Shown here: positions 33,741 to 44,360 of the stretch, piece after piece
How positions within the stretch are numbered: the stretch's first letter is position 1
Layout of the letters: every line of letters starts with the position of its first letter
Assembly (NCBI GenBank): GCA_026315105.1
Contig: CM048755.1
Span: forward strand, 212,214,333-212,278,332
Length of the DNA: 64,000 nucleotides
Reading direction: 5' to 3'
Source: Locusta migratoria
Taxonomy: Eukaryota; Arthropoda; Insecta; Orthoptera; Acrididae
Notes under the pieces: generated by a model
Database searches by the model: none
Seen by the model: the letters and a program-made list of their open reading frames with translations, nothing else
Told to the model about the DNA's origin: nothing
Position numbers and translations under genes: made by a program

Positions 33741-34784
33741 TTGGATTAGGGGAACTCTTTCAAAATCCCGACTATCGATTAAGTACTATACTGTAGCATT
33801 ATGTCACGCGCATTTAAGTTCAAAAATCCACCCTTTCAGCACAAAAAGAACATGTCAGTTTCCTGCTAATTAGTTGCAGGGGCTTTTGTGTTAAGGTTCC
33901 GTAATTAGTCTTCCTTATTAACGATAATAATGCCCATGTTATCTTGTGAACAGAAAAGTATCAGAAATCAGAAGATAATAACAGCATATCTTAAATTCTA
34001 ACAACAAGAATTGAGGAAGCGTTGTTTATGTATTACCATAAGGAAAGTATCTAATATCTAATAAGGTCATTACAGTCTCTGCATACGAAACGATCTAGGT
34101 GGCAGTTAAAACAGGGTAATAACATTTCTTTATTTATTACCACTCCCAAGATTCGTAAAGTCAGAAAGCGCAACATAATTTTTGAACACCGGGCGTAAGT
34201 TTTCTGTACACTCTATAGTAATATGGATAGACTGGTGCTATAAACAGGAGACTGATACCAGTAACTTAGGTGCTGTTGACAGATGTGAGAAAATTCTGTA
34301 AGTATTTTATGAAAATTCTCTAGATCAACCTACTAGTGATGGTAACGTTTTAGATATTTTGGTGACAAACCAACACTAACTTTTAGTTTCGGTTAACATA
34401 GAGGATGTAATCTGTCATTATAAGTGGTTATCATATCGAGTGACACTGATTCACTTTCGGAGAGACTGTGGTTGAAAGCCACCTACAACCATCTAAGTTT
34501 GGGTTTTACATGATTTCGAAGAACGATCCAGGCAATTTCCGCTCAGATTGGTTTCAAAGGACACGACCGGTTGCCTTCCCCATCCTTAACACAAACAATT
34601 CGAGCTTGTGCTCGGTCTGTAATAGCCAGGTTATTGACGGAACGTTAAACCTTAATGTCCCCTTTTCTTGTTATTACCGCGTAGCGAAAGTTACGTTAGA
34701 ACAAACACGAAATTATCTGAACCTAGCAATTGAAGTACCAAGAGGTGCAGAAGTAACGGACATACAAGAAAGCAAAGACGAAGT
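32481..34784. other. No recognisable gene; contains a (GT)n run
   Basis: AT-rich sequence with a (GT)n microsatellite at about 33685-33740, which generates a spurious cysteine/valine frame. Otherwise nothing supported. Confidence 0.5.
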
Positions 34785-35065
34785 TCCGTTTTCTGGCCGC
34801 AGATGGGACTATCGGGCCCGACCGACTGAAATGCCACCGTCTGCCAATGGCGTCGTTAGCTGCGGTATGGAAAGGGCATGTAGTCAGCTCTCCGTTGTTG
34901 GGTTTCTTGGCTTGGATTGTGATTACCGGCTCAAGAAGCTTCTCAGTTGCCTCATGACGCTGTGTGACCACGTTCTAGTCCTTCGAACAAGGGGAAATCC
35001 TTGGCAATCCCGGAAATCGAACACGGGTCCTCTTCATAGCATTAAGTCGCGCTGGCCAGTTTTTT
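34785..35065 (-). mobile_element. tRNA-related SINE relic
   Basis: On the minus strand a B-box-like core (plus CCCGGAAATCGAACACGGG) and an A-box-side GCATTAAGTCGCGCTGGCCA follow a GC-richer body. The pattern resembles a common orthopteran SINE. It explains most of the 237-codon plus-strand frame at 34468-35181, the longest in the window, which I therefore do not call a gene. Confidence 0.55.
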
Positions 35066-36412
35066 CTTTTTACTTTTACCACTCAGGTACGGAGTCAGAC
35101 AAAGGATACTCAAAGACACGAGTAAAGGCATTCATTCGATGTCTACTAGTGGTCTGGAAGAAAATTAATAAAAAATTCTAAAAAGGCAGGCCTTTTTGTG
35201 TACCATATTTCAGGAAAAGCTACAGCAATGCAGGGGGGGGGGGGGGGGGCGAGCTGTGGTGAGCAAACATGTAGTGCATAGTTGGCCCGAATGTTAGACA
35301 TGACTGGGAGGACTGTGCCTAGAATTCCAAAAATCATACAAGATCACCCCTGTTCAGGAATATTCTCCTACACACGTACCAGCAAGACAAACGTTCCCTC
35401 TGGAATCTCTTCGTATATGGAAGTGGACAATGAATGGATATGGAACATTATGTAGATAGACGACGCCCATTTCCATCTCCAAGGACAGGTCAATAGGCAG
35501 ATCTTCAGGGTACAGGCAACAGAAAATCCGAAAATATATTAATCGATACCACTTCCTTCTGGAAACCTGACTGTTGTCCGAATTGACAGAATCGTTCATC
35601 AAAGGGTCCTACGGGGCCTGTTACCTCTACCGTCACTGGTAAACGCTATGAGAGTATTTTTCTCGCCGTCATTTCAACCTTTCAACACCCACCGACATAT
35701 GTGGGGTAGGATCATTTTTGTGCAAGCCTACGCAACGAACGATATGAAAGAATTTTTGCATATTGCCGATTTTCAGGGTACCGTATCTAAATTCCCAGAA
35801 AAGAAATCCTTATTCGATCACTTAGGCAACAAATTCTTGTTTATTAACCTATAAGTTACATATAATTAAATGGTATGGAAAGGAGATTTTTTTCTTTTAT
35901 TGTTCTTTCATTACTGTACAAAGCAGGCGGGGCTGACAACAGAGTCATATGCCGCTCTTCAGCGAACGAATTTCGAGAAATAAACGGGAGGATAAAATAT
36001 TACATTAAGAGGACAAAAATGGCAACAAGCAATCGGCGAACACAAACGTAGTGCACTGGATGAGGACGAACGATGATGTGGCTGGATCTCGATGGCGGCA
36101 GTGATGACCATGACGTATGTGATAATCAGACGATGCATTGCTAACACTGTTAAAGTGTACGAAACAATTAAAACACTCTCAGGGTGCCTGCAGGTTGGAC
36201 GTCCGCTGATATTAACACAACGCTACTCATAGTTACACCCCACAGGACGCTCAGACAAAGCGCAGTAATGGCGGTGAATGATGCGGTGGAGGCCCTGTGG
36301 GGATGGACTGGAAGGGGACGTGGGATGGGTGATGGAGAGTGGGACCATTTACAATGAAAGGAGGGGAGGGGCAGGTACGTAACCGGGGAGACCCAGGAAT
36401 GGGGAACGAGTA
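35066..36412. other. No recognisable gene; G run and purine-rich DNA
   Basis: A poly-G run lies at about 35233-35249, and strongly purine-rich DNA (GGAAGG, GGGGAGGGG type) begins near 36280. Confidence 0.55.
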
Positions 36413-36428
36413 GAGAGGAAGGAGAGAA

Positions 36429-36543
36429 AAATTGTTTGTTAAGCTTATGTGACTTAACTACGGGGTCATCAGTCCCTAAACTTACAAACTACTTATGAAC
36501 TACTTACGAACTAGGACGGCACAAATATCCATGCCCGAGGGGG
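36429..36543 (-). mobile_element. 5'-truncated SINE type A with 16-bp TSD
   Basis: Contains only the tail and body, ending at CCATGCCCGAGG just before the B box. TSD GAGAGGAAGGAGAGAA (16 bp) at 36413-36428 and 36544-36559. The purine-rich target could mimic a duplication by chance, but the long exact match supports insertion with 5' truncation. Confidence 0.85.
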
Positions 36544-36559
36544 GAGAGGAAGGAGAGAA

Positions 36560-36829
36560 GGAACCCATTAGGGGGGAAAGGAAGGGGAATGGAGCATGAG
36601 GAGAAGGTGGTCAAAGTCAATAGGAGGGATAGATATCGGGACATAAGGCATCATCCAGGAGAGGAAGGGGGTAGAAGTGCCCTGGGAGAGGATGCATAGG
36701 GGAAGATCGAGGGCAGCATGGGGATACAATGATGGAGACACAGCAACACGCTAGTATCTGTGAGAAGTGGGGCATTCCATTTTACAGGAAACATACTTCA
36801 TGCGTGTATGTTCGAAGAAAAGGAGGAGG
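36560..36829. other. Purine-rich DNA, no gene
   Basis: G/A-rich low-complexity continuation (AGGAAGGGGAATGGAGC type). No coding sequence. Confidence 0.55.
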
Positions 36830-37482
36830 TGATTATTGCCTCCCGTGTTCCTACGTTCCTCCTGAATCCAAACTGATCTTCTCCGAGGTCAGCTTCTACC
36901 AGCTTTTCCATTCTCGTGTAGATAATTCGTGTTAAAATTTTGCAACCATGGCTTATCAAACTGATGGTTATGTAATTTTCACACCTGCTTGCGCCTGCTT
37001 TCTTTGGAATGGGGATTATTACATTTTTCTTAAAGTCTGAGGGTATTTTGCCTGTCTCATACAGCTTACACACCAGGTGAAACAGTTTTGTCATGGATGA
37101 CTCTCCCAGAGAGGGTATGTCATTTACTCCCGGGTCCTTGTTCCGACCTAGGTCTTTCAGGGCTCTGTCAAATTCATCTCTCAGTATAGTATCTCCTATT
37201 CCATCTTGACCTACTTCATCTTCCCTTCCTACAACATTGTCTCTAAGTTCATTTCCTTTTGAGAGCTGCTCTATGTACTCTTTCCACCTTTCAGCTTTTC
37301 CTTCTTTACTGAGAACTGGTTTCCATATGAGTTCTTGATATTCATACAGCTGCTTTTCTTGTCCCCAAATGTCTCTTTTATTTTCCTGTAGGCAGTATCT
37401 ACTTTTGCCCTTGTTATACATTTTTCTACAGATTTACATTTGGCCTATAAACACGCCTGCTTAGCCATTTTGCACTTTCTGT
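36830..37482 (-). pseudogene. LINE reverse transcriptase, N-terminal part
   Basis: Minus strand, largely open for ~200 codons: KCITRAKV/KSRYCLQENKRDIWG, ERWKEYIEQLSKGNE, LRDEFDRALKDLGRNKDPG, then PKKAGASRCENYITISLIS (RT motif 2) and EADLGEDQFGFRRNVGTREA (motif 3). It breaks off at about 36832 before the catalytic FxDLxKAFD and FADD boxes, where purine-rich DNA begins. It continues from the endonuclease piece at 39059-40535 across the insertion at 37483-39058. The reading frame is mostly intact, so this LINE is fairly young. Confidence 0.88.
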
Positions 37483-39058
37483 TGCGAGAGTGAAGGCCGG
37501 GGTGAGAGTTTAAAATAGGGAAAGTTTAATTTTTAAAACTCACAACCACCAACTGCGAACCAAATTCCTAAACATGCAAAAACACTGGAACTGTAATTGC
37601 GACTGTTTGACTCTTTTCTAGGGGATGATATCACACGTTCGCAGCTTTCCTTCCCTGCATATGATTAACAAAACAATTCATAATAAAGTCAAGTTCATGA
37701 GAGAAAAGGGTGTACTAACTGCTATTTTTTGAAAACACGTAAAAGTTCACTTTATGTTGTTTATTTCACAATATTAGAACCCTGTGGCTGATATGTCTGT
37801 ACGTCGACACATTTATCAAATAAAGTTATAGCTCGTGAGCCCCCAGACAAAATGAATATTTGTCGCAAATTGATTTCACACCATGTGGCTGTCTCAAACA
37901 CCGTTTATGTTCATGCCTATGCGACGAGACGTGTTACATTAACAAATCACAGTCACTTTAAATCAATGCGATGCACACCTTGTTCCACCGGCTAAATATT
38001 CACAACACACAGTAGCACTCGATTCAACTTGGTGCAGTCTACGACGAGCAACCACACGTGGCGATTGCCACACACAAATCTAAAGTCTCCACCTGGAGAT
38101 ACACATGCCGACTGCTGCAGAGCGACGCCGCCCGGCCAGCTACCCCACGTGCTCCTGCCTCGTCACTTCCTGCCCTCGCACGCGCGCGCTGAAAGCTCAA
38201 CTGCCGGGTTTTTTCCCCTACGTCATCTACTTCCCCATGTGAACTGTTCTAACCGATTTGCCAACGTACAGCGCTCAGCCATTACAGTTCTAAAACTTTA
38301 CTTAAAATCAAAATAATTACACTACACATTAAACAAATTTCTTCTTAGGTTTTTATATTGGTATAAACATCCTTTGTACTGTTTATCATAATCGTGCAAT
38401 TTCTTATATCACAGATAAGTGATTTAACTGAATACTTCAAGATAAAATACACAAGATTAATTGAAAATAAAATGAGAAATAGTTAATATATTATTTTTAT
38501 AAACAAACATTGCCATACTAGTTGTGTAACTGTCTTGTATTCATTGGTAATTTATTACTTTTCATTGTCAATTAAACATATTATGCCAGATGTGACTATA
38601 TCAGCTAATGTATTGTTTATTTGTCAACAGGCTATTTTGTAATGAGGGCCTTAAAGGTTCCTAACTGCATCGTATTACTTCAAATGCCAGTAGTATTAGA
38701 ATATTTTATTTCACGCTGTGCACTGCACTGTGCCTGGCACTCGCCATTGTCCCTCTCTCCCCTCACCGGAAACGAACTGGAAAATCCTAAGCTGGAACAA
38801 GCCACCAACGTCGGCCTGCTCGCTGGCCTCCCGTCAGCTACAAGCACACAGCAAATCTCAACGTGGAGAATTTCTACCTATGGCCTAACTGTAAATGTTG
38901 TCACCCAACTGTGTACATACATTGCTACCATAATTAATAAGGTTAAAATTGTATAACATTTAGTGCATTGGTATGGTAAATGTTTGCAGTGAACTTCATA
39001 CTGTTTAATTATCAAATGCTATTAATTACCAATATTTCTATTGGACGGTAATCTTACA
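37483..39058. mobile_element. 1576-bp LTR-like insertion inside the LINE
   Basis: Begins TGCGAGAGTG, ends GTAATCTTACA (TG...CA) and is flanked by CTGT at 37479-37482 and 39059-39062. Removing it and one CTGT restores the LINE reading NEIDRKC without a gap, so the borders are exact. The ends show no inverted repeat beyond TG/CA, and no transposase, gag or pol is visible. A 4-bp TSD with TG...CA ends fits a large solo LTR (for example Gypsy-type). A non-autonomous LTR element is an alternative. Confidence 0.78.
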
Positions 39059-40535
39059 CTGTCAATCTCATTTCTTAGTCGTCTGTACTCCATTTTTCCT
39101 GTTTTATTTACTGCATTTTTATATTTTCTCCTTTCATGAATTAAATTTAGTATTTCCTGTGATATCCAATGATTTTTTGTAGGCTTTGGCTTTCTACCTA
39201 TTTTGTCCTCTGCTGCCTTCACTATTTCATCTCCCAATGCTACCCAGTCCTCCTCTACTGTTTTATTTCCCCCCGTTTCTGTCAATTGTTGCATAAAAGC
39301 TCCCTCTGAAATTCTTAAGAACTTCAGGTTCCCACAATTTATCCAAGTCCCATCTCCTTATTTTCCTACCTTTCTGAAGTCTTTTCAGTTTCAGTCTACA
39401 GTGCATGACCAATAAGTTATCGCCAGAGTCTATTTCTGCCTCTGGGTACGTCTTGCAGTTTAAAACCTGGTTGCGAAATCTATGTTTTACCATTATAAAA
39501 TCTATCTGATACCATCTGGTGTTTCCTGGTCTCTTCCACGTACACAACAGTCTTTCGTGATTCGTAAACCAGGCGTTACATGATTAAATCATGTTCCGTG
39601 CAAAATTCTAGTAGGCGACTTCCTCTTTCATTCTTTCAGCCCAGTCCATATTTACCTAATATTTTTCCTTCTCCTCCTTTTCCTACTACCGAATTCCAGT
39701 CTCCCATCACAATTAAGTTTTCCTCTCCTTTAACTGTCTGAATAATTTCCTTTAACTCATACATTTCTTCAATCTCCTCATCATCGGCAGAGTTAGTTGA
39801 CATATAAACCTGTACTACTGTTGTCGGTGTTGGCTTCATACTGATCTTGACAATGATAATGCGATCACCGTGCTGCTCATATTAGTTTACCCGCATTCCT
39901 ATTTTCTTATTCATTATCAGCCCTACTTCTGTGATACCCCCAACCGCTTTTGTATTTATAATTCTGTACTCACCTGACCAGAAATCCTATTCTTCCTGCC
40001 ACCGAACTTCACTAATCCCCACTGTATCTAACTTCAACCTATCCATTTCCCTTTTTAAATTTTCTAATTTTCCAACCCGATTAAGGGATCTAACATTCCA
40101 CGCTCCGATCCGTAGGATGCCAATATTGTCTTTCCTGATTACAACATCCTCCTGAGTAGTCACCGACCGGAGATCCGAATGGGGGTCTATTTTACCTGCG
40201 GAATATTTTACCCGAGAGGATGCCATCATCATATTTTCATACAGTAGAGCTGCATGTCTTCTGGAAAAGTAACGGCTGTAGTTTCCCCTTGCTTTCAGAC
40301 GTTCTCAGTAACTATATGATAAAGCCATGTTAGCTGATATTACAAGGCGAGATCAGTCAACCATCCAGACTGTTGCCCATGTAACTACTGAAAAGGCTGC
40401 TGCCCCTCTTCAGGAATCACATGTGTGTCTGGCCTCTCCACAGATACCCCTCCGCTGTGGTTGCACCCACGGTATGGCTACATGTATCGTTGAGGCATGC
40501 AGGCCACCCCACCAACGTCTGTGATTCATGAGGGT
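39059..40535 (-). pseudogene. LINE 5' region with endonuclease (EEP) domain
   Basis: Minus strand, several frames. It starts at about 40232 with IGILRIGAWNVRSLNRVGKL and DTVGISEVRWQEE (N-terminal endonuclease motifs with the metal-binding glutamate). Then come PTTVVQVYMSTNSADD, NLIVMGDWNSVVGKGGEGK (GDWN active site), NTRWYQIDFIMVKHRFRNQV and EYRRLRNEID at the insertion. Frameshifts separate the blocks. 40236-40535 is GC-richer leader sequence ending near CACCCCACCAACG. This domain nicks DNA for target-primed reverse transcription; similar host-annotated proteins are often called craniofacial development protein 2-like. Confidence 0.85.
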
Positions 40536-40539
40536 GGAG

Positions 40540-40800
40540 ATGAATTATAAATATTCTGATATCTCGACCGTCGTAGGGCATCGAAATAAATTCAATGGCG
40601 AAGTTGAAAATTGTGCTGGTCCGGGATTCGAACCCGGATTTCTTGCTTAGGGCCAACCATCACCTTAACCAGTTAGACTATTCAAATACGCTTCCCGTCC
40701 TGCCCAAATTTTTAACTTGTAGCACATTACAATGGTAATGACCCCTGATAATTAGTTCCTATTGCTCGCAGCCTATACTGGATTCCTGCATGGGATCTAG
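40540..40800 (-). mobile_element. tRNA-related SINE with a 5' module
   Basis: Minus strand. tRNA-like core with B box (plus GGTCCGGGATTCGAACCCGG) and A-box side AACCAGTTAGACTATTC on plus. A ~75-bp module at 40720-40795 (CTCGCAGCCTATACTGGATTC) recurs beside the tRNA-like unit at 44155-44360, so module and core form one family. The promoter boxes look intact. Confidence 0.75.
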
Positions 40801-41254
40801 CGTACTTTTGCATTCGCTTAGAAATAGTCAGTTGCTTTTTCCGGCATATATACAGTACAATTATTGATATGTGGAATAGACACTACATCATTAATTAGTT
40901 ATCTAACTTCTAGCCCACCAGGGTAGATCCATGTGATCGTCTATAAAACTTGCGCAGCCTCTGACGGGAATTTAGAAACTGTTAAGGGTTAAGGCCGACT
41001 GTCGGTGTTGCCGAGGCCGTGACTGTTGATAGTGGCGTAGTTGTCTTTGGTGGCACCAGTGTCTGCGTAACTACACTCTTCTTTCTCCACGACTAGATTT
41101 GTTGCAATAATGCCCACATTTCCCCCAAACTACGCTCCTCATTATTTTGAAATTTTTTCTCAATATACATGTACATTTGTCCTGGGCGTCGTAAATTACA
41201 CGTATGTATGCGAGGAAATGCATACTGTAAACCATCAGATGTTTATTATTTTTC

Positions 41255-41297
41255 AAACTTATACCGGTTTCGGTTATAAAGCATCATCACTATTAAA
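41255..41297 (-). ncRNA. Decayed hammerhead-like Penelope tail motif
   Basis: Minus strand: GTGATGA (C3 to G), a weak stem II region, then CCGAAACCGGTATAA, where GAAAC-CG-GTA forms the minimal stem III typical of Penelope hammerheads. No adjacent coding trace. Confidence 0.4.
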
Positions 41298-41431
41298 TAA
41301 AAATACAGAAACAGAATTGTACACAAGCTGAAGTAAAATACATAACATAACCCAGTAGTTTCATATAGTAAGTACTTACGAACTAGAGAGACTGATTAAA
41401 CAGGTGCATTATATGCCTCCTCATGCATACT

Positions 41432-41634
41432 GCCGGCCGCGGTGGCCGAGGGGACTAAGGCGCTCCAGTCACGGTCTGCACGGCCACTACGGTCGGGGGT
41501 TCGAATCCCCCCTCGGGCATGGATATTTGTGCCGTCCTAGTTCGTAAGTAGTTCATAAGTAGTTTGTAAGTTTAGGGACTGATGACCCCATAGTTAAGTC
41601 CCATAGACTATACAAACATTTGAACATTTTTTTT
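41432..41634 (+). mobile_element. tRNA-derived SINE, type A
   Basis: Full length, intact boxes. TSD TCATGCATACT (11 bp) at 41421-41431 and 41635-41645. Body variant GTCCTAGTTCGTAAG, shared with the copies at 36429, 63183 and 63897. Confidence 0.95.
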
Positions 41635-41645
41635 TCATGCATACT

Positions 41646-42839
41646 GGCATGCAAATAAGACGTCACTAGGCATCAAGTCTTGATTAAAAATATAAAAGCA
41701 ATGCCAGGCTGTGTGATGGTGAACCAAGGTCTATTACAAGAGAACCTAACATAACTATTGAACACATCGGTCAATGAGATAAAATTAGCGATGATCAAAG
41801 TATACATGGTGTGACAATGAAATATCTTAGGCAACCATCATAGGTTATATCTTTGACAAGGTGTCATGGCGACATCTTACAGAAAGCTGTAGGTAAACAT
41901 TTTGAAGATAACAGGATGGATTAGGAAAACAATAAAAATGTGTAACAACAACAGTTATATGTCAAATTATAAAAGTGAACAAAATTTACATCAAAGACCC
42001 AATGTTAGGAAATTGAGCAAACCTAACCCAATAACAGGATCGTAAAATTGTAATTAGTTTATGTAGAGGTAGGCCAGAGGCTACTAATGAGGATAGTGGA
42101 TAACACAATATGTCAACATTATAATACGTATGGATACATCTTTCAATGAACAAGATCTGACATATTATGAACAAGAACAAAGTCACATTAAATGAAGTAA
42201 ACATGTAAACCTTAGGCTACGTAACATAATAGCTACAGCATAAAAGCGACAGAGTGTCACAATTACATAGTTCAGGGTGTACGCGATTAAATTAAATATG
42301 GATATAACATCCAGTCACATAAAAATTTAATAAAATTATGTCAAAAAATAAGTGCATTAATTTGGCATGTAGGCCTTAAGCATGTAGTACACACGATTAA
42401 GTGTATATGAAAATTATGTATTGGCACATATCTGACAGAACAGAGGTACATAGAAAGATTTATTAAGATAGTACGTAATTCGCCATAGGGTTGCATATGA
42501 ATAGATAAGGATCATAATATAGCAGTAGGGATGTATGATGATACAAATGTATATACATCTGGACATACAAGTCATTGGCTTATTATACAGGTTAAGCAAC
42601 TGTAAAATCTGTTTAGACCAATATGGTCATGCATTATTAAGAATAAGTATCTAGGTTGTTGAACCCTGAACCATGTAATTGTGACACCCTATCTTACGGC
42701 TGTTGAACCACATCTCAATAAAAATTTGGAGTATATATGCGACGTCTGTTCTTTCTGCCATAGAACAGGCACCAATTCCTTTGCAGTTATTAGGATTTAC
42801 AATCAAGGATGTCAGACATTTAACAGCTCATTGTGGACA
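41646..42839. other. No recognisable gene
   Basis: Strongly AT-rich sequence without supported features. Confidence 0.5.
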
Positions 42840-43100
42840 GTGAATTACATTCGAGTAGTTCGAAAATTTGTACCCAGACTGGTGACAAAACCCAGGTCTT
42901 CAGATTACTAGGCGACTAATCTATCCACTGAGTCACCTAAACATGGAGCTCATCAAAGTTGCAGGAACTACCCTGGCACGCTCTCAGCCAGACACAAATT
43001 GTGAACTGATATCCTACACGTCCATCATTGTCCTTTTACCCAGTATTCTCATTTACTCGCGGCCATGGTTGGCTTATTCCCATAAAGATATCAAGCCACG
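42840..43100 (-). mobile_element. tRNA-related SINE relic
   Basis: CGAAAATTTGTACCCAGACT, a decayed B-box region (GGTGACAAAACCCAGG) and CTATCCACTGAGTCACC in plus orientation read as a minus-strand tRNA-derived SINE. A body-like sequence continues to about 43090. No TSD found. Confidence 0.5.
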
Positions 43101-43555
43101 TTTCGTCCGCACTAAAATGTAAGGATCATTATGCAAGTTGTCGAATTAATTATACATGTATATGTACTTTCTGTTCCGTGGCTGAAATATTCACAATGTT
43201 TTTATCGTTCAGTCAGGTCGCACAGTTCAAACATCAATACCAACATTGCGGAAATGCATAAATGCTCAAAGGGCTTTTACCACTCAGACACCTCGCACAA
43301 TTGAATCATCAACACCACGCCTGAGATGCATTGAAGATCTAGTAATATATACTCTCTCTATAAGTTTCATATACACTGTTTCGTTCATGGCAGTTCAAAA
43401 CTTAAGAGTTAAAAGTCGTAATCACTAAAGTCGTATCTAAAGGTGGAAGAGGTATTCAAAGGTCTCTCTTCTTCATTTTGTTCATTATCGCTTTATCTAT
43501 TTTGGTCCTACGAGAGTTTAAGGCTGATTACTCAGGCTGGTCGCCTGGTATCACC
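43101..43555. other. No recognisable gene
   Basis: Nothing supported. Confidence 0.4.
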
Positions 43556-44022
43556 GAGGCTCCGTTCACGACACATCTTCCCATATGCCATGCACCCCTC
43601 CATACGGATCGCGTAACACTTTGGGAGATGTGCTGTCTCCTCTATTTTGGAATCTCGTGGTGAATGTACTCAGGACAGAATGAAATGCTAAAGGCAAAGT
43701 CTGTAAGGATGCACTGACGATTTAGTCTTCGTAATACATGGCATATTTGTAGATGCGTTTAGAACATTGGCACAGGTTGCTTTGGACATTGTGCAAGACT
43801 GCTGCAAAATGCAGCATTATAGTGTTAATTCCAAGAAGACTACTGTTGTGCCATTTTCGAGGAAACGAACTCTGGGCTTAGACTGCAGTGACAAATTCTT
43901 CAATAAAGTTCTACCTGTGCAGGAGGTACTGAAGTATACAAGGGTGACTCTGGATGACAAACAGACATGGACTCCCCACATAAACAAGATATGTTCCAAA
44001 GCCTATCCAGGCACGCTTCCAC
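43556..44022 (+). pseudogene. LINE reverse transcriptase relic, C-terminal part
   Basis: Plus strand. DVLSPLFWNLVVNVL near 43630 is the QGxVLSPLLWNL motif. A decayed YADD region follows. Then one open stretch has AQVALDIVQDCCKMQ, YSVNSKKTTVVPFSRKRT (the VNPxKTxxVxF motif) and EVLKYTRVTLDDKQTWTPHI (KYLGVxLDxKLxWxxHI). This order fits Jockey/R1-type LINEs. It stops at about 44015 where a SINE-related module begins. Confidence 0.82.
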
Positions 44023-44360
44023 ATTCTCAACTAATAGCACACTACGATGGGAGTGCTCCCTGCGCATTACTTGCTCTTTCTCGCAGCCTGTACTGTATTC
44101 TCGCAAGGAATACAGCGTATTAATGCCTCCGCACTGAAATTATCAACTGCCTGTGCCCTTCCAGGAATCCAGTATAAGCTGCGAGCTAAAAGAAGTAATG
44201 GGTAGGAGGCACTACCATCGTAGTGTGCTACACACTGAGAATTTAGTTTGCAAGAGAAGCGTGCCTGGATAGCTTATTTGGTTAAGGCGACCGCTGGGCC
44301 GAAGCGGGAATTCCAGGTTCGAATTTTCAGCTTTGCCGTGGAATTTATTTCAGTCCTGAA
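44023..44360 (+). mobile_element. tRNA-related SINE with inverted 5' module
   Basis: A ~75-bp module occurs in inverted orientation at 44030-44105 and 44160-44235, followed by a tRNA-like core at 44265-44330 (TTGGTTAAGGCGACCGCTG, AGGTTCGAA). It resembles the palindrome at 23374-23959 in design. Related to the copy at 40540-40800. Confidence 0.68.

Noticed and set aside
34468..35181. Longest open frame in the window (237 codons) as a host gene
   Set aside because: Its second half overlaps a minus-strand tRNA-related SINE relic, it has no recognisable domain, and nothing supports exon structure.
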